DNA from: DAOUVR01 sp034430535
GTDB taxonomy: Bacteria; Chloroflexota; Dehalococcoidia; E44-bin15
Direction: 5' to 3'
NCBI GenBank assembly: GCA_964443325.1
Contig: CAYUCL010000018.1
Span: 1 to 40,386, forward strand
DNA: 40,386 bases
The translations under genes and the position numbers were made by a program. This document shows positions 23,840 to 32,452 of the stretch, piece after piece. Positions within the stretch are counted from its first letter, which is position 1, and each line of letters starts with the position of its first letter. The notes under the pieces are model-generated. The model was not told the DNA's origin. It searched no databases and was given only the letters and a program-made list of their open reading frames with translations.

Positions 23840-25753
23840 CTAGTTAAATATGAATACAAAGGCAACAATGACCAGTATGCCGATAAATATGGCCAACCCG
23901 TAGGCCTGTAGCTGTCCTGTTTCCAGCTTCCGCACAACTGACCCTGCCGCCACCGTGCCCCCGGCGATGCCGTTCACCGCACCATCGATAATATGGTCAT
24001 CAAACCAGTGAAGGACAGCGAAGAAACCGTCGATCAAGAACCTCATTAAGAAAAGCCTTTCATAAAGCTCATCGAACCAGTACTTACGGGAAAGTAAGGT
24101 ATAGATGGGGGCAAAGCGCTGTCGTAGCGATGCCGCGGAGAGCCACTTTGCGCCGTATATAGCATAGGCTAGAAATATGCCCCCAGCAGCCCAAATAAGC
24201 GATGTCCAGGCCAAGGAATGAGTAAGAGCGCCAAAGAAGCTATGGGACTCACCTCCCAAGAATTCATTCACCCCTAGAAATCCCGCAACCACTGCAAGGA
24301 CGGTCAGGACACCCATGGGGAGGAGCATCACCAGAGGCGATTCATGAAGCCCATGGTTGCCATGAGCTTGTCCTCGATACTCTCCACCGAAGGTTAAGAA
24401 AATCACACGGAACATATAAAAGGCAGTCATGAAAACAGTTATTATGGCTAGATAGAACAATACTGGGACATAGTGGAGGGATTCGGCCAGGATGCCTTCT
24501 TTGCTCCAGAAGCCGGCTAGGGGCCAGATGCCCGCGAGACTAAGAGAGGCGATGACGAACATGATAAACGTCCACGGCATTGCCTTTCGCAGCCCCCCCA
24601 TCTCTCTCATATCGAAGGTTTCTGTAGCGTGACTGACACTCCCCGCCCCCAAAAAGAGGAGTGACTTGAAGAAGGCGTGGGTAAACAGGTGAAAGATGCC
24701 CACGGCCACGCCTAGAGCCAAACCAGCCTCCAAAGAGATAGCGCCACTTGATACGCCCACACCAACTGCTCCCAGCCCCAGCATCATGTAGCCAAGCTGA
24801 CTGATAGTGGAGTAAGCGAGCACCCGTTTGATGTCGTTCATCACCAGACCCATGCTGGCAGCGAAGATGGCGGTGAAGCCCCCGATAATGGCCACCGTAG
24901 TGATCGCCGTAGTGGAGCTGACAAATACGGGAAACATTCGCGCCACCAGATAAACACCGGCAGCGACCATGGTGGCAGCATGGATCAGAGCGCTCACCGG
25001 CGTCGGGCCCTCCATGGCATCGGGCAGCCAGGTATGGAGGGGGAACTGCGCCGACTTGCCCACCGCGCCAGAGAATATGCCGATGGCAGCCCAGGTGAGC
25101 GCCGTGCTGCCAATCGCCCCCGCCAGAGCGAGGTTCTGAAGCTCCCCAATGTCAAAAGTGCCGGTCTTGGTATAGAGCAGGAGGATCGCCGCCAGAAAGC
25201 CGAAGTCGCCAAGGCGGGTAACCAGAAAAGCCTTCATTGCTGCCCTGGCTGCCTCGGGCTTGTGATACCAGAAGCCGATGAGGAGGTAAGAGCACAGCCC
25301 CACTCCCTCCCAGAAGAGAAAGAGGAAGAGGAGGTTATCGGCCAACACCAGCCCTAACATCGATCCGGTAAATAGCGACATGAAGGCGAAGTAGCGGCAG
25401 AGTCCTCCATCTCCCTTCATGTATCCCCGAGAATAGATCTGCACCATCAGGCTTACTACTGTCACCACGATGAGCATCGCCGCCGCCAGCGCGTCCACTG
25501 TCACCCCGACGTATATCACAGTGTCGCCGATCGCAACCCACTCATAGTTAGGCATCTCCAGCACGTGATGGGGTGCGCCGCTCACTGCAATAAGTGCCCA
25601 TATAGAGAGGACGAGGGAGGTGCCGATGGCAGCAATGGTGACGTACCAGCTGAGCAGGGGACGATGGTTAAAGAATGGCCTTATGATAAAAGAGATAATA
25701 GCAAAGGAGAAAAAGGGCAAGAGAAAAATTGCTAAAACTAACTCACTCGGCAT
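23840..25753 (-). CDS. nuoL: NADH-quinone oxidoreductase subunit L (antiporter-like)
   Basis: This is a 637-residue distal antiporter-like subunit with about 15-16 transmembrane helices. Signatures are LFLFWEGVGLCSYLLIGFW, KSAQFPLHTWLPDAMEGPTPVSALIHAATMV (in two overlapping conserved blocks), and NDIKRVLAYSTISQLGYM. The C-terminal extension, with the long lateral helix and a final helix, is present (residues about 520-637), so the protein is full length. It is separated from nuoK by four bases. Confidence 0.94.
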   Translation of the reverse strand: MPSELVLAIFLLPFFSFAIISFIIRPFFNHRPLLSWYVTIAAIGTSLVLSIWALIAVSGAPHHVLEMPNYEWVAIGDTVIYVGVTVDALAAAMLIVVTVVSLMVQIYSRGYMKGDGGLCRYFAFMSLFTGSMLGLVLADNLLFLFLFWEGVGLCSYLLIGFWYHKPEAARAAMKAFLVTRLGDFGFLAAILLLYTKTGTFDIGELQNLALAGAIGSTALTWAAIGIFSGAVGKSAQFPLHTWLPDAMEGPTPVSALIHAATMVAAGVYLVARMFPVFVSSTTAITTVAIIGGFTAIFAASMGLVMNDIKRVLAYSTISQLGYMMLGLGAVGVGVSSGAISLEAGLALGVAVGIFHLFTHAFFKSLLFLGAGSVSHATETFDMREMGGLRKAMPWTFIMFVIASLSLAGIWPLAGFWSKEGILAESLHYVPVLFYLAIITVFMTAFYMFRVIFLTFGGEYRGQAHGNHGLHESPLVMLLPMGVLTVLAVVAGFLGVNEFLGGESHSFFGALTHSLAWTSLIWAAGGIFLAYAIYGAKWLSAASLRQRFAPIYTLLSRKYWFDELYERLFLMRFLIDGFFAVLHWFDDHIIDGAVNGIAGGTVAAGSVVRKLETGQLQAYGLAIFIGILVIVAFVFIFN

Positions 25754-25757
25754 CTTT

Positions 25758-26063
25758 CTACCATTTCATCAGATCGAATTTATCTGCATCCACCGTTTTC
25801 CGCCTTCGGTAAATAGCGATAATAAGCGCCAGGCCAACCGCCGCCTCAGCGGCAGCGACTACCATAATAAAGATTACAAAGACCTGCCCTGTAATGAACT
25901 GGCCGTATCGGGAGAAAGCTACCATGGCTATGTTCACCGCACTGAGCATGATCTCGATGCTCATCAGGATGACCACCACGTTCCTCTTCGCCAGAACGCC
26001 ATAAAGCCCTATGGCGAAAAGGACCGCCGATAGAATCAGGAAATGCTCCAAGCCGATAGCCAT
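25758..26063 (-). CDS. nuoK: NADH-quinone oxidoreductase subunit K
   Basis: This is a 101-residue protein with three transmembrane helices. The two conserved membrane glutamates are visible, one in LMSIEIMLSAVN (helix 2) and one in AAEAAVGLALII (helix 3). These are part of the E-channel of complex I. The length is exactly typical. Its stop precedes nuoL by four bases, and it follows nuoJ after three bases. Confidence 0.94.
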   Translation of the reverse strand: MAIGLEHFLILSAVLFAIGLYGVLAKRNVVVILMSIEIMLSAVNIAMVAFSRYGQFITGQVFVIFIMVVAAAEAAVGLALIIAIYRRRKTVDADKFDLMKW

Positions 26064-26066
26064 CGT

Positions 26067-26558
26067 CTATTTATCCCTCACTAGCACAATAGCGCCGATT
26101 ATCGCGGCAAGAATAAGCGCCGCGGCGATTTCAAATGCTAGGACAAAGCCGCTATCTTCACCGAATATAGCCTCCGCAATCGCCGACGTAGTGGGCCCAG
26201 AGGAACCCTCAGTGACGGCGCCCCAGTCAGTGCCCGTCACCACCAGTACCATAGTGATAAGGAAGATAAGCGCTATCAACAGGGCGGGAACCCGCAGCCT
26301 TCCCGATGGACTGCCCTCCCGGCCCTCCCTGGTGAGCATGATGGCAAAGATAATGAGCACCCCGATGGCCCCGACATAGATGAGCACCTGAGCTCCCGCC
26401 AGGAAATCGGCACCCATGGTAACATAGATTCCAGCTATGGCGAAGAAACACAGAATAAGGAATAGAGCAGCCCGGAAGATATTGCGTAGCGACACCACCG
26501 CCAGCGCTGCAACAACGCTCACCACCGCCAGAATCCAGAAAGCGATTTGTAAACCCAT
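26067..26558 (-). CDS. nuoJ: NADH-quinone oxidoreductase subunit J
   Basis: This is a 163-residue protein with five hydrophobic helices. The conserved helix-3 segment VLIYVGAIGVLIIFAIML, with the pi-bulge Tyr-Val-Gly, is intact. The start overlaps the stop of the upstream NuoH::GltD::NuoI gene (TAATG at 26556-26560), so the two are translationally coupled; this supports the fused gene being expressed as a normal operon member. Confidence 0.92.
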   Translation of the reverse strand: MGLQIAFWILAVVSVVAALAVVSLRNIFRAALFLILCFFAIAGIYVTMGADFLAGAQVLIYVGAIGVLIIFAIMLTREGREGSPSGRLRVPALLIALIFLITMVLVVTGTDWGAVTEGSSGPTTSAIAEAIFGEDSGFVLAFEIAAALILAAIIGAIVLVRDK

Positions 26559-29500
26559 TACTCCACACTCCTGTTGCGGTCTAAGAGAAGCGACTGCTTG
26601 GGCAAGCTTGGCTCAATCTCGGGCCGGTAATAGGCACTCGGTTGCGCAGCAGGGGATGGCATTAGAGCTTCCTTGTCAAGCAGCAAGTCCTCCCGGCGAT
26701 ACGTGGCAGCTTCGTAGATTCTCGTCAGGAAAAGCCGGTGGGCGGGACATGCCTCGATGCACAGACCGCAGAAAATACATCGTCCTAAGTCGATGTCAAA
26801 CCTCTCCACGCCGGTCTTCCCTTCTGGGGTCTCCTGCGGCACTATCGTGATAACTCCGTAGGGACATGCATTCTCACACTGGCGGCACCAGGCACAGAAC
26901 CCGCAGTTGAGACACCTGTTCGCCTCAGCCACGGCCGCCTCTTCAGTGAGGCCGAGGGCTACCTCCTTAAATCCGTGGACCCTCTCCTTCACTGGGACAT
27001 GGGCCATCTTAGGCCTGGTCCCGCTCTCAACCTCGCTTATGTCCAGACTTTCAAAATCTACCTCCTGCAGGGGCAACACTTCCTCTGTCGAAACCACTTC
27101 TTCCCCTCGGAGATACCGATCGATGGCAACGGCAGCCTTGGCGCCGGCGCCGATAGCCTCGACCACTGTAGCTGGCCCACTCACCGCGTCCCCACAGGCG
27201 AAGACACCGCGCAGGTTGGTGACCGGAGAAAGGGGATCAACGTCAAATGTTCCCCTCCTCGTGATGCTTACTGTGTGATCCTCGGGAAGACAAGCAAGGT
27301 CAATAGTCTGACCGATGGCGGGGATGATCATGTCGATGTCAAGGACGAATTCCGAACCCTCAACGGGCACGGGGCGCCGTCTACCGCTGGCATCGGGTTC
27401 GCCCAATTCCATCCGAATACATTCCAGGCCTACCACCTTTCCTCCATCGTCCAACACCCTGACAGGCGCTGCCAGATAGTGAATCTTAATATCTTCAGCC
27501 TCGGCGTCCTCTATCTCCTCCTCGTCGGCTGGCATCTCCTGCCTTGACCTGCGGTATACAATGAAAACCTCCCTGGCGCCAAGTCGTAGGGCTGTTCTGG
27601 CAGCGTCAATCGCTACATTACCGCCGCCGACTATGGCTACCTTGTTTCCTACCTTGACCGGCTTTCCAAGGCTTACGTCCCTGAGGAAGAAAACGCCATG
27701 GTACACCCCCTCAAGGTCTTCGCCAGGGATGCCCAATTTCATACTGTCATGGGCGCCAATTGCCAGCAGGATTGCCTTGTAGCCCTGCTGTTGAAGCGAC
27801 TCTAAGTTCAGCCCGTTCTTGCCTATGGGGCTGTTCAACCTTATCTCGACTCCGAGTTGTTCGATTCCCTCGATCTCCTTCTGAAGCACCGCCTTGGGCA
27901 AGCGATACTCCGGAATGCCTACCATCATCATGCCACCAGCCACCGGGAGCGCCTCGAATACGGTGACTCCATAGCCCATCCTGGTGAGATCACGGGCGGC
28001 AGTCAAGCCGCCGGGCCCCGAGCCAACAACGGCTACCATCTCCTCTCTGGTCCTGGGGTACTGGGCTATCTCTTCCCTCCCCACACTCATTTCATAATCA
28101 GTTATGAAGCGCTTGAGGTCGCGAATCGACACGGGTTCATCCAGCTTCCCCCGGTTGCAAGCCTTCTCACATGGATGGGTGCAAACTCGCCCACAGACGA
28201 TGGGGAAAGGATTGGTCTCCCTAATGAGATCAACAGCCTCGACAAACCGACCCTGAGCGATCAGAGCGACATAGCCCTGGGCATCCACGCTGGCGGGACA
28301 TGCCAGGACACATGGGGCTCGCTTCCGCTCATCCCGCACAAATCGTTGGCCCCGCGCCCGCTTGGAAACGGTGAGCCGCTGTTCCGGATACTGTACCGTG
28401 ATGGGGTGGCGGAAGACATGCCTGAGCGTCAGCGCCATTCCCTTGGCAATGCCTAGACCGAAATGCCTCAAGCTTACTTTCTCACCGTGCACCCTGAACA
28501 TGCTTGACCACAGGACAATAAGTATGGCGGCGATGGAGATATTGATAAACATGAGCCACCATGGGAAGGTGGTCCAAATAATCATCTCAATCCCAGTGAT
28601 AAAGATGTTCACCAACGCTAAAGGAAATAGGAACTTCCAGGCGAATTCCATCAGTTGATCTACCCTGAGCCGGGGCAGAGTGCTGCGTATCCACACAAGG
28701 GTGATAAACACCAGAATGGCCTTGATCATAAACCATAGCACTGCTGGCAAGCCGGGCCCTTTCCATCCGCTGAGGAAAATGGTAGTCAGGATGCAGGAAA
28801 CGGCAAAGGCATGGGTATACTCAGCGAACATGAAGAGACCATACTTCATCCCGGAGTATTCGGTATGGAAGCCGGCCACGATCTCCGAGTCTGCCTCCAG
28901 GAGATCGAAGGGGCTACGGTTGATCTCCGCCGAAGCTGCTATGAAGAAGATTATGAATCCTAGAGGTTGTAACAAGATGAATGGTACCGATTGCGCGTCG
29001 ACGATACTCCCCATGGAAAGCGAGCCGGTGATTATGAGCACCCCGACAATGGAAAGCACCAAGGGGATCTCATAGCTTACCATCTGGGCTATATCACGCA
29101 TGGCGCCAATTAGTGAATACTTGTTGCTTGAGCCCCACCCTGCCATAAAGACCCCGACGACGCCCAGCGAGGATATGGCAACTATGTACAGTATGCCGAT
29201 GTTGAGGTCGGCGAGGATGGCGCCGTTGCCCCACGGGATGACAGCGAATATCATTATCGCCGGGACAAACGCAACCAACGGAGCCAGCCAGTGAACCCAC
29301 CGGTCCCCCAGCGCGGGGATGATGTCTTCTTTCAGCAGTATCTTTACGGCATCGGCTATCGGCTGAAGGAGGCCCTGTGGCCCGGCTCGATTGGGCCCCT
29401 GGCGAATCTGGAACCTCCCAAGCCCCCTTCGCTCGATGTAGATGAAGTACATCACCACCACCATGACGAAGGCGAACAGTATGGCTATGCCGACAAGCGC

Positions 29501-29572
29501 AGGAATAAGGTAAGCTGCCCATCCAGGGACATAGACCACCAGCCAATCGTGGAACTGCTCAAGAACGCTCAC
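26558..29572 (-). CDS. NuoH-NuoI fusion with an embedded GltD/NfnB-like FAD-NAD(P) oxidoreductase
   Basis: One uninterrupted 1004-codon frame, numbered from GTG 29572; GAGGTGG and a TAGTG overlap with nuoD support that start. Residues 1 to about 365 are NuoH (IERRGLGRFQIRQGPN, SSNKYSLIGAMRD, EINRSPFDLLEAD, and a GFHTEYSGMKYG loop). About 375-398 is the NuoI N-terminal amphipathic segment (LRHVFRHPITVQYPE). About 418-830 is a GltD-like domain: N-terminal Fe-S cysteines 421, 425, 460, 464, 468 and 472; FAD loop GSGPGG at 517-522; NAD(P) loop GGGNVA from 649; a VYRRSRQEMPA arginine pair at 674-675, typical of NADPH-using relatives; CGDA at 793. Residues 887-942 are the NuoI ferredoxin region, with Cys893/896/899/903 and Cys932/935/938/942 forming two complete [4Fe-4S] motifs. 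The inferred role is NAD(P)H-linked electron transfer straight into N6a/N6b of complex I. It is coupled to nuoD and nuoJ. Confidence 0.9.
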   Translation of the reverse strand: MSVLEQFHDWLVVYVPGWAAYLIPALVGIAILFAFVMVVVMYFIYIERRGLGRFQIRQGPNRAGPQGLLQPIADAVKILLKEDIIPALGDRWVHWLAPLVAFVPAIMIFAVIPWGNGAILADLNIGILYIVAISSLGVVGVFMAGWGSSNKYSLIGAMRDIAQMVSYEIPLVLSIVGVLIITGSLSMGSIVDAQSVPFILLQPLGFIIFFIAASAEINRSPFDLLEADSEIVAGFHTEYSGMKYGLFMFAEYTHAFAVSCILTTIFLSGWKGPGLPAVLWFMIKAILVFITLVWIRSTLPRLRVDQLMEFAWKFLFPLALVNIFITGIEMIIWTTFPWWLMFINISIAAILIVLWSSMFRVHGEKVSLRHFGLGIAKGMALTLRHVFRHPITVQYPEQRLTVSKRARGQRFVRDERKRAPCVLACPASVDAQGYVALIAQGRFVEAVDLIRETNPFPIVCGRVCTHPCEKACNRGKLDEPVSIRDLKRFITDYEMSVGREEIAQYPRTREEMVAVVGSGPGGLTAARDLTRMGYGVTVFEALPVAGGMMMVGIPEYRLPKAVLQKEIEGIEQLGVEIRLNSPIGKNGLNLESLQQQGYKAILLAIGAHDSMKLGIPGEDLEGVYHGVFFLRDVSLGKPVKVGNKVAIVGGGNVAIDAARTALRLGAREVFIVYRRSRQEMPADEEEIEDAEAEDIKIHYLAAPVRVLDDGGKVVGLECIRMELGEPDASGRRRPVPVEGSEFVLDIDMIIPAIGQTIDLACLPEDHTVSITRRGTFDVDPLSPVTNLRGVFACGDAVSGPATVVEAIGAGAKAAVAIDRYLRGEEVVSTEEVLPLQEVDFESLDISEVESGTRPKMAHVPVKERVHGFKEVALGLTEEAAVAEANRCLNCGFCAWCRQCENACPYGVITIVPQETPEGKTGVERFDIDLGRCIFCGLCIEACPAHRLFLTRIYEAATYRREDLLLDKEALMPSPAAQPSAYYRPEIEPSLPKQSLLLDRNRSVE

Positions 29573-30675
29573 TAGCGGTCCACCTCGCCCATGCAAATAT
29601 CAATGCTGCCAAGGGTGACTATGGCATCGGCGAGCTTCCAGCCGACAACCATATCGCGGAGCATAGTGAGGTTTATTAAGCTGGGGGCACGTATTTTGAA
29701 GCGATACGGCTTCGCCGACCCATCGCTCACCAGATAGAAGCCCAACTCTCCCTTAGGAGCCTCAATGCAGACGTAGGCCTCTCCTGGTGCTGGCTTCAGC
29801 GGAGTTGGCACCCTGGTTCGCACCTCACCTTCGGGAAGCTGCTCCATAGCCTGCCTGACGATGCGCACGCTCTGCCTCATTTCCTCAACCCTTACCCGGT
29901 AGCGGTCGTAGACATCGCCTACCGAACCTGTGGGAATCTCAAAATCAAACCGGTCATAGATGGAATAGGGATTGTTCTTGCGGAGGTCCCACTTTACCCC
30001 GCTGCCTCGAAGCACCGGGCCGCTCACCGAGGCGTTGATAGCCTTGTCCGCCGGCAGAATGCCCACCCCCTTGGAACGTGCGAGCACTATCTCGTTCTCG
30101 GCAAGAAGCTGATCGTATTCATCGATAAAGCCAGGCATCTCATCGATGAACCTCTTCAGCGTGGGCATGAACTCCTCTGGAATATCGTGGCTTACGCCGC
30201 CGAAGCGCATATAGTTATAGGTCAGGCGTTGCCCGCACACCATCTCAAAGAGGTCCAGAAGCTTCTCCCGCTCGCGGTACATGTACAGAAAGGGAGTCAT
30301 GAAGGCGCCCATATCGTTAAACAGGGCACCGACGCCAACGAGATGGCTGGATATCCTCATCAGTTCGGCCATGATCACCCGTATGTACTCGGCGCGCTCG
30401 GGGACCTCGATGCCGGCAAGCTTCTCCACCGCCATCGCATAGGCCATGTTGTTGGACATCGAGGCCAGGTAGTCCAGCCTATCGGTGTAGGGCATATTCT
30501 GGAGATAGGTTTTATGCTCGGCAAGCTTCTCAATACCGCGGTGCAGGTAGCCGAAAATGGGTTCCAAATCGAGGATCACCTCACCATCGAAGGTGACCCT
30601 CATGCGAAACACCCCGTGAGTTGAGGGGTGCTGCGGCCCCATATTGATGACTACTGGCTCGGTATCTAACGTCAT
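29572..30675 (-). CDS. nuoD: NADH-quinone oxidoreductase subunit D
   Basis: This is a 367-residue 49-kDa-type subunit, homologous to the [NiFe]-hydrogenase large subunit, that lines the quinone pocket. The N-terminal NMGPQHPSTHGVFR contains the conserved His of the quinone-binding loop, and the YTDRLDYLASMSNN segment carries the Tyr of the same pocket. The C-terminus ends GSIDICMGEVDR. It is not fused to NuoC. It lies 10 bp after nuoC, and its stop overlaps the GTG start of the fusion gene. Confidence 0.95.
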   Translation of the reverse strand: MTLDTEPVVINMGPQHPSTHGVFRMRVTFDGEVILDLEPIFGYLHRGIEKLAEHKTYLQNMPYTDRLDYLASMSNNMAYAMAVEKLAGIEVPERAEYIRVIMAELMRISSHLVGVGALFNDMGAFMTPFLYMYREREKLLDLFEMVCGQRLTYNYMRFGGVSHDIPEEFMPTLKRFIDEMPGFIDEYDQLLAENEIVLARSKGVGILPADKAINASVSGPVLRGSGVKWDLRKNNPYSIYDRFDFEIPTGSVGDVYDRYRVRVEEMRQSVRIVRQAMEQLPEGEVRTRVPTPLKPAPGEAYVCIEAPKGELGFYLVSDGSAKPYRFKIRAPSLINLTMLRDMVVGWKLADAIVTLGSIDICMGEVDR

Positions 30676-30685
30676 TGTCTCGCTT

Positions 30686-31150
30686 CTAAGTTGTCTTCCC
30701 GCCCCCTGGCACGTCCATGATGAAGTCCTTCCTCAGTGGATGCCCCTCGTATCCCTCCCAGAGAACGATGCGCTTCATATTGGGGTGCCCCTCAAAGTAA
30801 ATGCCCATGAGGTCATAGATCTCACGTTCCTGGAGATCGGCTCCCTGCCAAAGGCTGACCACTGACGGCACACGAGGGCTTCCGCTATTGTCGCACCTCG
30901 TCCTCAGCACCACACTGTAGTTGTTCTTGATAGAGCGCAAATGGTAAATCACGTCGAAATGGTCGAGGAAATCGACAGCGGTAATACTTGGGAGATAATC
31001 GAAATCGAGGTTCTCTTTGAGGAAACGTGCCGCGTTCAGAATGTCTTCACTGCGGACGAAAACGGTTGTTTCGTCGGATCCGGTCACTGCATCGGAAAGC
31101 TGTTCCCCTATCTGTCGAGCAATCTCGGCACCGGAAAGCGGCTTGGTCAT
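30686..31150 (-). CDS. nuoC: NADH-quinone oxidoreductase subunit C
   Basis: This is a 154-residue 30-kDa-type subunit. It carries the family motif ERE-IYDLMGIYFEGHPNMKRIV near residues 110-130 and ends in a short PLRKDF tail. It starts one base after the nuoB stop (TAG then TATG). The length is typical for a stand-alone NuoC. It bridges NuoB/NuoI and NuoD in the connecting module. Confidence 0.93.
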   Translation of the reverse strand: MTKPLSGAEIARQIGEQLSDAVTGSDETTVFVRSEDILNAARFLKENLDFDYLPSITAVDFLDHFDVIYHLRSIKNNYSVVLRTRCDNSGSPRVPSVVSLWQGADLQEREIYDLMGIYFEGHPNMKRIVLWEGYEGHPLRKDFIMDVPGGGKTT

Positions 31151-31151
31151 A

Positions 31152-31739
31152 CTAGCCTTTCTTTAAAAGTTTGTCCTTGGCTACCTTGCGATGCAAAGCC
31201 ATGAACCCATAGATCAGACCCTCTGGGCGCGGTGGGCACCCTGGAATGTATACATCCACCGGGATTATACGGTTTATCCCCGGCACCACGCTATATGAAC
31301 CGCGGAAGGCTCCGCCGCTTATAGCACAGGCTCCCATGGCTATGACCCACTTGGGCTCAGCCATCTGGTCATAGACTCGCCTCAAGGCGGGGGCCAGTTT
31401 CCAAGTAACCGTGCCAGCGACAAGCATTAAATCAGCCTGCCGCGGCGACGGCCGCAGAACCTCCATACCGAAGCGGGAGAAGTCAAAGCGCGATGCGGCA
31501 GCTGATATTACCTCGAAGGCGCAGCATGCCGGGAAGAAGGTGTTCGGCCATACGGAGAAGCGCTTCCCCCAGTCTATGAGATGCTCGGTAGTCGTAAGCA
31601 GGACATTGTGCTCAATCTCCTCCTCGAGCCACGCTACCGGATCGGGATAGGGCTCCTTTGCTGCCGCCATGAGCGCCTCTATTTGCTCGGCCTCAGTCTT
31701 GTCGAAGTCGCTGAGCACATAGGGCGTCTCTATTTCCAT
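31152..31739 (-). CDS. nuoB: NADH-quinone oxidoreductase subunit B
   Basis: This is a 195-residue PSST-type subunit that holds the terminal cluster N2. The Cys ligands are visible: the adjacent pair in FFPACCAFE, the Cys in MGACAISGG and the one in IPGCPPRPEG. A longer frame exists up to 31958, but its extra 73 residues have no NuoB character, and ATG 31739 overlaps the nuoA stop by about 10 bp in the usual way, so it is the start chosen. The N-terminal extension of about 45 acidic residues before VLLTTTEHLIDW is somewhat longer than average. Confidence 0.94.
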   Translation of the reverse strand: MEIETPYVLSDFDKTEAEQIEALMAAAKEPYPDPVAWLEEEIEHNVLLTTTEHLIDWGKRFSVWPNTFFPACCAFEVISAAASRFDFSRFGMEVLRPSPRQADLMLVAGTVTWKLAPALRRVYDQMAEPKWVIAMGACAISGGAFRGSYSVVPGINRIIPVDVYIPGCPPRPEGLIYGFMALHRKVAKDKLLKKG

Positions 31740-32101
31740 CGTAGAACCCCCTTCCGCCAGGCATAAACAAAGCCAACGACCACGATCAGGACGAAGGCAA
31801 GCATCTCCACAAGCCCGAAGACCCTGAGCTGCTTGAAGTGTACGGCCCAGGGATAGAGAAAAACGACCTGTATATCGAAGACAACGAAGAGCAGGGCAAA
31901 GAAATAATAGCGGAAGTTGAATCGAACCCAGGACTTCCCCACCGTCTCCATGCCGCACTCATAGGTGGTGTATTTTGCAGGGTTGGGCTTTCGGGGGACA
32001 ACGCGCAGGAACCTGAGGGTGACGGGAAGAAGAATAGTTGTGGCAGCAAAACCGATAGCAGCTAGAAGGAAAATTCCAATATAACCGAAGTTCCCTAGCA
32101 A
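31730..32101 (-). CDS. nuoA: NADH-quinone oxidoreductase subunit A
   Basis: This is a 123-residue protein with three transmembrane helices; the conserved KYTTYECGMETVG and FNFRYYFFALLFVVFDIQVVFLYPWA segments are intact. The start is a TTG at 32101, preceded by AAAAGGAGGG; an overlapping ATG is in another frame. It is the first gene of the nuo operon, directly behind a promoter at 32123-32151, leaving a leader of only about 15 nt. Confidence 0.92.
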   Translation of the reverse strand: MLGNFGYIGIFLLAAIGFAATTILLPVTLRFLRVVPRKPNPAKYTTYECGMETVGKSWVRFNFRYYFFALLFVVFDIQVVFLYPWAVHFKQLRVFGLVEMLAFVLIVVVGFVYAWRKGVLRWK

Positions 32102-32122
32102 TCATCCCTCCTTTTCCGACGT

Positions 32123-32151
32123 AATATAACACATGTTTCGTTGTAAATCAA
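32123..32151 (-). promoter_or_regulatory. Promoter of the nuo operon
   Basis: On the minus strand TTGATT (32146-32151), a 17-bp spacer and TATATT (32123-32128) lie just before the nuoA ribosome binding site. The remaining intergenic sequence between here and tatC (32152-32452) shows no gene; an open frame through it only reuses the tatC 3' end in another frame. Confidence 0.55.
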
Positions 32152-32452
32152 GTGCATACACGCACCAAAAATGTAATATCATGGTATATATTATTCAGTT
32201 GGGTTTGGGAGTACAACCTCAGTGACACACGATAATGGGTGCCCAGCCTCTTTGTAGCCAGCCCTTCCGTTTGGGCAGCTCCGGTGCGGCAACTCGCCCA
32301 GCGGAGACACATGCGGGTGAGACTCAGGTGGACCGAGTGAGGACATCGTTGCATATCAGATGCATCTTGAGCGGTGATTGAAAGGCAATGATGGATGCCT
32401 CGGTTCCGCCACACCGAATACTCCGATATCAAGCACATAGAAAGCGCTCGCC

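Noticed and set aside
26558..29572. Fusion gene as an assembly chimera of separate nuoH, gltD and nuoI
   Set aside because: No N run lies in the region, the frame is open throughout, the GltD domain lies within NuoI rather than at an end, and both ends overlap the neighbouring nuo genes as expected.
31740..31958. N-terminal extension of nuoB by 73 residues
   Set aside because: The extra sequence is the nuoA gene read in another frame and has no NuoB character; ATG 31739 gives the normal overlap.
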